Assembly: GCF_005049045.1 (NCBI RefSeq)
Contig: NZ_SUPK01000007.1
Location: 1-64,000 of the forward strand
Direction: 5' to 3'
Source of the DNA: Cohnella pontilimi
Lineage (GTDB): Bacteria > Bacillota > Bacilli > Paenibacillales > Paenibacillaceae
Length of the DNA: 64,000 nucleotides
Part shown: positions 60,017 through 64,000 of the stretch, piece by piece
Layout of the letters: each line of letters starts with the position of its first letter
Numbering within the stretch: position 1 is the stretch's first letter
Notes under the pieces: model-generated
Seen by the model: the letters and a program-made list of their open reading frames with translations, nothing else
Database searches by the model: none
What the model was told of the DNA's origin: nothing
Made by a program: the position numbers and the translations under genes

Positions 60017-60979
60017 TCAGCTTCCTTTCCACGACTTACCCTGCCAGCTATGTCGCCGAACCAACTCTGCATCGATCGCGTTCAAAACTTCCCATTTGCG
60101 CAAACTCCACATGGGGCCGATCAGCAAATCTCTCGGCGCGTCACCCGTAAGCCGGTGAACGATCATTTCAGGGGGGAGCATCTCCAGCGTATCGACCACG
60201 AGGCTCACATATTCATCCTTTTCGAGGAACTGCAGCAAGCCTTCCCGCCATTGCCGGACCATCGGGGTTTTCCGCATCAGGTGGAGGAGATGGATTTTGA
60301 TGCCCTGCACGTCCATCGCCGCCGTCTGGCGGCCCGTCTCCAGCATCATTTCCGGCGTTTCGCCCGGCAGGCCGTAAATGATGTGCGCGCAAACACGGAT
60401 CCCTCGAGCCCGCAGCCGGTCCACCGCATCCCGGAAACATGCCGTGTCGTGGGCGCGGTTGATGAGCTCGGACGTCGACTCGTGGACCGTCTGCAAGCCC
60501 ATTTCCACCCACAAGTACGTCCGCTCGTTGAGTTCGGCCAAATAATCGACCACGTCGTCCGGCAGACAGTCCGGCCGGGTCGCGATCGATAACCCGACCA
60601 CGCCGGGCTGCTGTAAAATCGCTTCGTAATATTCCCGCAAGGTTTCCACAGGAGCATAAGTGTTGGTATAAGCCTGAAAATAGCCGATGTATTGGGCTTC
60701 GGGCCACTTGAGGTGCTGCCGGTCCCGGACGGTTTGGAATTGCGTGACCAAGTCGTCTCTCCGGCTGCCGGCGAAATCACCCGAGCCTCTGGCGCTGCAG
60801 AAGGTGCAGCCGCCGGCGGCGATCGTTCCGTCCCGGTTCGGACACGTGAAGCCGGCATCCAGCATCACCTTGAAAACCTTCGTGCCGAACGTTTGTCTCA
60901 TTTCATAATTCCATGTATGAAACCGCTTGTCCCCCCAAAGAAACGGAGACTCCGCGGCGGGCTCCAAGATGGTTTTCAT
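60017..60979 (-). CDS. TIGR01212 family radical SAM protein (YtqA)
   Basis: A 320-residue radical SAM enzyme: WGDKRFHTWNYEMRQTFG, then TCPNRDGTIAAGGCTFC (three-Cys CxxxxxxxxxxCxxC cluster) and FSARGSGDFAG-like block SARGSGDFAG, with GLSIATRPDCLPDDVVD and LWVEMGLQTVHE. ATG 60979 fits the RBS AAAGGA (10 bases) better than 60985 or 61012. Partner of mnmM; perhaps a tRNA-modification enzyme. Confidence 0.9.
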   Translation of the reverse strand: MKTILEPAAESPFLWGDKRFHTWNYEMRQTFGTKVFKVMLDAGFTCPNRDGTIAAGGCTFCSARGSGDFAGSRRDDLVTQFQTVRDRQHLKWPEAQYIGYFQAYTNTYAPVETLREYYEAILQQPGVVGLSIATRPDCLPDDVVDYLAELNERTYLWVEMGLQTVHESTSELINRAHDTACFRDAVDRLRARGIRVCAHIIYGLPGETPEMMLETGRQTAAMDVQGIKIHLLHLMRKTPMVRQWREGLLQFLEKDEYVSLVVDTLEMLPPEMIVHRLTGDAPRDLLIGPMWSLRKWEVLNAIDAELVRRHSWQGKSWKGS

Positions 60980-61242
60980 GCGCATTCGTTCCTTTCTTTC
61001 ATTGGTATTCATTGTAGCGAAAACCCCGAAAAATTGCGAGGAGTTCCACTCCGTTGCCGCAGTCCGCTGCTCGAAATCCGCACTTCATCCGCTTGAAAAA
61101 CCTTACATGGTATGTTAAATTGTAAAGGCGTCAAATCCAAATAAAAATGTGACATCACCCGTTTATCTCCATGGTTGTCTGAGTTGATCGACTCATTGGT
61201 AAGCGTTTTCGCAAAACATCCAATACCGGAGAGGTGAGGCGC

Positions 61243-61431
61243 ATGAATTCCGTCGTACGCATCCCCCAAGGGGACGACACGGTGAAGGTCGAATTGACGG
61301 TCAAAGAAATTATGGCGCTCGCAGGCTACAAGTTTCACAACAATCACCTTCTTGAAGTGTCGGCCCGGAAAAAACTGAATCACGCACTCGAAGGTCAATA
61401 TCAAATCGAGGATAAACGAACGCTTAATTAA
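61243..61431 (+). CDS. Small hypothetical protein
   Basis: A 62-residue basic, mixed alpha/beta protein (VVRIPQGDDTVKVELTVKEIMALAG, HNNHLLEVSARKKLN). No family recognised. GAGGTGAGG lies before ATG 61243. Upstream (60980-61242) I see a near-palindrome GAGTTGATCGACTC (61181-61194) and a GTTTT-CGC-AAAAC hairpin (61205-61217), but no second gene. Confidence 0.65.
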   Translation: MNSVVRIPQGDDTVKVELTVKEIMALAGYKFHNNHLLEVSARKKLNHALEGQYQIEDKRTLN

Positions 61432-61446
61432 CGGTCGCTGTCGAGC

Positions 61447-61483
61447 AAGCCGGAATCCCTGCGCAAGGGGGCCCGGCTTTTGT
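61447..61483 (+). terminator. Intrinsic terminator
   Basis: AAGCCGG (61447-61453) with CCGGCTT (61473-61479); inner CCCT/AGGG pairing; T4. Confidence 0.8.
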
Positions 61484-61538
61484 ATTTTTGTGGTAAGCTA
61501 CAAAATGATATTTGTACGGACTTTGGAGGAGGAACATG

Positions 61539-62183
61539 ATGAAATTTCCGTTTCGGCTGCTCAGCGCCTACGGGTTCGCTTTGCTCGCGGCCGCCGCTTT
61601 CGGATGGCTGGCACTCCAGGTCGGCCGCGGAACGATCTCCGCGTTCGACTCCCGGATCATCGCAATCGTGCAAGGCTGGGAGAATCCGGGCCTGACCCGG
61701 ATTATGATGTTCTTCAGCTGGATCGGCAAGACGGGACCGGCGACGTTGGTGTTTGTCATTCTCGCCTTTGTGCTGTTTTTTGTGCTTCGACACCGCAAAG
61801 AATTGATTCTGCTGACCGCCGCGGCCGGGGGCGCTCCTTTGCTGAACAGGGTGTTAAAAGCCGCCTTCCAACGGGAAAGGCCGAACATCCACCGAATCGT
61901 CGAAGAGGTCGGATATTCGTTTCCAAGCGGGCATGCGATGGCTTCGTTCGCCATGTACGGCGCGATCGGATACTTGCTCTGGCGACACGTTCCGAGCCTG
62001 GCAGGCCGAATATTGCTCATCGCCGTGTGCTCGTTCATGATTATCATGATCGGACTAAGCCGTATCTATCTGGGCGTCCATTACCCCAGCGATGTACTGG
62101 GCGGGTATTTGGCAAGCTGGGTTTGGCTGGGCCTTGTGATCTGGCTCTATGAACGGTGGGTCGGAAAACCGGTAAAGGCGTGA
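61539..62183 (+). CDS. PAP2-family membrane phosphatase
   Basis: A 214-residue six-helix phosphatase with the full triad: KAAFQRERP (KxxxxxxRP), PSGHAMASF, and SRIYLGVHYPSD. Likely substrates are undecaprenyl diphosphate or phosphatidylglycerol phosphate on the outer face of the membrane. The ATG at 61539 is preferred over 61536 for spacing from GGAGGAGG. A second, distinct PAP2 protein lies at 63434-63958. Confidence 0.9.
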   Translation: MKFPFRLLSAYGFALLAAAAFGWLALQVGRGTISAFDSRIIAIVQGWENPGLTRIMMFFSWIGKTGPATLVFVILAFVLFFVLRHRKELILLTAAAGGAPLLNRVLKAAFQRERPNIHRIVEEVGYSFPSGHAMASFAMYGAIGYLLWRHVPSLAGRILLIAVCSFMIIMIGLSRIYLGVHYPSDVLGGYLASWVWLGLVIWLYERWVGKPVKA

Positions 62184-62260
62184 AAACAGTCGTCTCTTTA
62201 CAGGATCACCCGGTTTGGGCAGAATAGAGGCTTAAGCAGCGATTTTCGGGAGGAACATGC

Positions 62261-63013
62261 ATGCGCCTGAGAGGCAGAAAAAACATACGCGAGAGTTTGG
62301 AACAGCAGCCGGATCTGGTGGTGCTGGAACCGCAGCAGTGGAAGGGCCGGTGGCACGAATTTTTCGGCAACGACCATCCGATTCATATTGAGCTCGGGAT
62401 GGGCAAGGGCCAATTCATCAGCCGCATGAGCGGTAACAATCCGCAGATCAATTACATAGGAATGGATATCTATGACGAGCTTCTCCGGCGGGGCAGCGAA
62501 AAGGCGAGAGCGGTCTGGCGCGAGAATGGACAAGACCGGGTGCCGAATCTGGCGCTGGTCCGGGGCAACGTGGAGTACTTGGAGTCCATGTTCGAGCCGG
62601 GCGAGCTTTCCCGCATTTATTTGAATTTCAGCGATCCTTGGCCGAAATCCAAGCATGCGCGCCGGAGATTGACCCATCCGCGCTTCTTGATGAAGTATAA
62701 GGAAGCTCTGGATGCGTATGGGGAAATTCACTTCAAAACGGACTCGCTTACGCTGTTCGAGTTTTCCTTAAATAGTCTCGCCCAAACAGGGCTGCAAATG
62801 CGCAATATTTCGCTCCATCTGCACCGCGAAGGGATCCGCGATGACCTCGTCATGACCGAATACGAGACGAAATTCGTCGGCCAAGGGATGCCGATTTATC
62901 GTCTGGAAGCTGTGATCGGGGACAAAGCATTGGCGGAATACCGCGCCGAAGTTGCGCGCGAGCTTGAGGATCAAGCCCGCCGCGGCGGTGCCAAGGAACC
63001 GGCCCCGGAGTGA
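62261..63013 (+). CDS. trmB: tRNA (guanine-N7-)-methyltransferase
   Basis: Methylates G46 of tRNA. A 250-residue protein with SAM site HIELGMGKGQFISRM, IGMDIYDELLRRG, and the specific block LNFSDPWPKSKHARRRLTHPRFL, plus YETKFVGQGMPIYRLEA. ATG 62261 has GGGAGG about seven bases upstream. Slightly longer than the family norm due to the polar C-terminus. Confidence 0.95.
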   Translation: MRLRGRKNIRESLEQQPDLVVLEPQQWKGRWHEFFGNDHPIHIELGMGKGQFISRMSGNNPQINYIGMDIYDELLRRGSEKARAVWRENGQDRVPNLALVRGNVEYLESMFEPGELSRIYLNFSDPWPKSKHARRRLTHPRFLMKYKEALDAYGEIHFKTDSLTLFEFSLNSLAQTGLQMRNISLHLHREGIRDDLVMTEYETKFVGQGMPIYRLEAVIGDKALAEYRAEVARELEDQARRGGAKEPAPE

Positions 63014-63086
63014 GCGGTGGCGGCGGGTTAAATAACGGCACACCGTGCCGCTATTTGGACGAAACGCGCACGTTGACTGAAAAAGC

Positions 63087-63381
63087 GGCAATAAAGTTGC
63101 AAGTTTCGGTGCTCGGCATCGTGCAAGGCAATAAAGTTGCTTTAAAGGTGCAATTATCGGTGGTCGGCATCATGTAAGGCAATAAAGTTGCTTTACAGAT
63201 GCAAGTATCGGTGCTCGGCATCGTGCAAGGCAATAAAGTTGCTTTACAGGTGAGATTATCGGTGGTCGGCATCGTGTAAGGCAATAAAGTTGCTTTACAG
63301 ATGCAAGTATCGGTGCTCGGCATCGTGCAAGGCAATAAAGTTGCTTTACAGGTGAGATTATCGGTGGGCGGCAGAGGCAAC
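63087..63381. repeat. Tandem array with 51-bp period (about 5.5 units)
   Basis: Units start at 63087 (short, about 40 bp), 63127, 63178, 63229, 63280 and 63331. Core GGCAATAAAGTTGCTTTA is followed by about 33 bp that alternates between two types (CAGATGCAAGTATCGGTGCT and CAGGTGAGATTATCGGTGG), so units 3+4 and 5+6 form a 102-bp duplication. GCAA-TAAAG-TTGC is a small dyad. It lies between convergent trmB and the PAP2 gene. Confidence 0.92.
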
Positions 63382-63384
63382 GCG

Positions 63385-63428
63385 AAAAACCCCGGGTTCA
63401 CTGCGAATGCAGTGAAAACCGGGGTTTT
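63385..63428. terminator. Bidirectional terminator
   Basis: AAAACCCCGG plus TTCACTGC (63386-63404) pairs with GCAGTGAA plus CCGGGGTTTT (63409-63427); GAAT loop. On the minus strand it ends in a T5 run; it ends the PAP2 gene at 63434. Confidence 0.85.
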
Positions 63429-63433
63429 GTACA

Positions 63434-63958
63434 TCAAATGCAAAGAGACATGAGCAGCGCGGTGGAACTGCCGAGCAGGGCGCCGGCGGCGGTGTCGCTC
63501 GGGTAGTGAAGCCCGAAATAAATGCGCGAGAGCGCCACGCCTATTGCCACAGGCAGCAGCATCGGAAGGAGCGTCGGATCGGCGTGCATCCAAGGTGTAA
63601 GCATCGCGAATGCGGCGGTCGTGTGGCCCGACGGGAACGAAGGATCCCGAAGCGGACGGCGGTTCGTGTGGATTTCCGGAAACTCGAGATGCGGACGCAG
63701 CCGGGGCGCGCTGCGCTTGGCGAGTGCGACGGGCAAGTGGCTGATCGCGACGGCGGCGAGCGCCTGCCAGCCGGCAGAACTCCACGGTTCAGGCGCGAAC
63801 ATTCCGGCAGCCAGCGAGAAGCAGAGAGTAAACGTGGCGCCGCCGAGTAAGGACAACATTTGGAATAGCCAATTCATCGCAGTATGATGCCAACGGAGGT
63901 TCACGTGCAAAAACAGGGGACGGTCTACGACCAGCAGAAGGCGGTAAAAACGGCTCAT
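63434..63958 (-). CDS. PAP2-family phosphatase
   Basis: A 174-residue membrane protein with LAKRSAPRLRP (KxxxxxxRP-type), FPSGHTTAAF and SRIYFGLHYPSD motifs, about five helices. Probably undecaprenyl pyrophosphatase-like (BcrC type). ATG near 63958 has GAGGAGG upstream; the frame extends to 63991 without a good site. The last bases (63959-64000) hold no other gene. Confidence 0.88.
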   Translation of the reverse strand: MSRFYRLLLVVDRPLFLHVNLRWHHTAMNWLFQMLSLLGGATFTLCFSLAAGMFAPEPWSSAGWQALAAVAISHLPVALAKRSAPRLRPHLEFPEIHTNRRPLRDPSFPSGHTTAAFAMLTPWMHADPTLLPMLLPVAIGVALSRIYFGLHYPSDTAAGALLGSSTALLMSLCI

Positions 63959-64000
63959 GGGTGTCCTCCTCTGTTCCGCCGTCCCGCTCACGGGCGCCGG

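Noticed and set aside
63051-63785. Minus-strand open frame with a 17-residue protein repeat across the 51-bp array
   Set aside because: It is open only because 51 is a multiple of three; it overlaps the PAP2 gene in another frame, and the similar 52-bp arrays are not coding.

Overview
The window looks like a chromosomal segment of a Gram-positive Bacillota bacterium, most likely in the Paenibacillaceae (Paenibacillus or Cohnella type). The basis is several lipobox-bearing lipoproteins, strong AGGAGG-type ribosome binding sites with frequent GTG/TTG starts, a YtqA/MnmM (YtqB) gene pair, a DUF2621 (YneK-like) protein, a DivIVA/GpsB-like protein and a Bacillota-style Tad locus with an Flp1-like pilin and no outer-membrane secretin. 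I saw no rRNA, tRNA, CRISPR array, prophage or insertion sequence. Base composition is moderately GC-rich, except for an AT-richer stretch around 0.8-4 kb.

Layout. 0-7.5 kb: a truncated GH3 (NagZ-like) gene and a second, AT-rich GH3 lipoprotein, then a LysE exporter, small proteins, a CBS protein and a secreted subtilisin. 7.5-16 kb: a degraded YCII fragment, an ABC exporter, a copper P-type ATPase with a CsoR-type operator and an unusual extracytoplasmic C-terminal extension, and the methionine importer metQ-metN-metI. 16-19.4 kb: a secreted GDPD-PhoD two-domain phosphoesterase and an esterase. 19.4-29.4 kb: a ten-gene Tad/Flp locus (tadZ, tadA, tadB, tadC, flp1, three TadE/G-like pseudopilins, prepilin peptidase, DUF6382-like/FHA protein). 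29.4-38 kb: housekeeping genes (endonuclease IV, PurU, transketolase, PpnP) and a second subtilisin. 38-44 kb: a beta-hydroxyacid dehydrogenase fused to a PilZ domain, a CGNR regulator divergent from a DinB protein, Pgi, TerC and YigZ. 44-50 kb: a sulfate ABC importer (cysT-cysW-cysA-sbp), a membrane-anchored GNAT and small membrane proteins. 50-64 kb: an XRE regulator, a HAD phosphatase, oxidoreductases, a DUF4080 radical SAM protein, MoaB, ManA, MnmM/YtqA, two PAP2 phosphatases and TrmB.

The strongest candidates for something undescribed are: (1) three unrelated-in-sequence intergenic repeat arrays at 37.7-38.2, 57.2-57.4 and 63.1-63.4 kb, all with a 51-53 bp period (close to five helical turns) and each unit carrying a short dyad, plus a 21-bp-period array at 7.87-7.92 kb; (2) the dehydrogenase-PilZ fusion with intact c-di-GMP-binding motifs; (3) the CopA protein with a fused membrane-anchored His-rich/FixH-YtkA-like domain; and (4) a promoter followed at once by an intrinsic terminator in the leader of the Tad locus.
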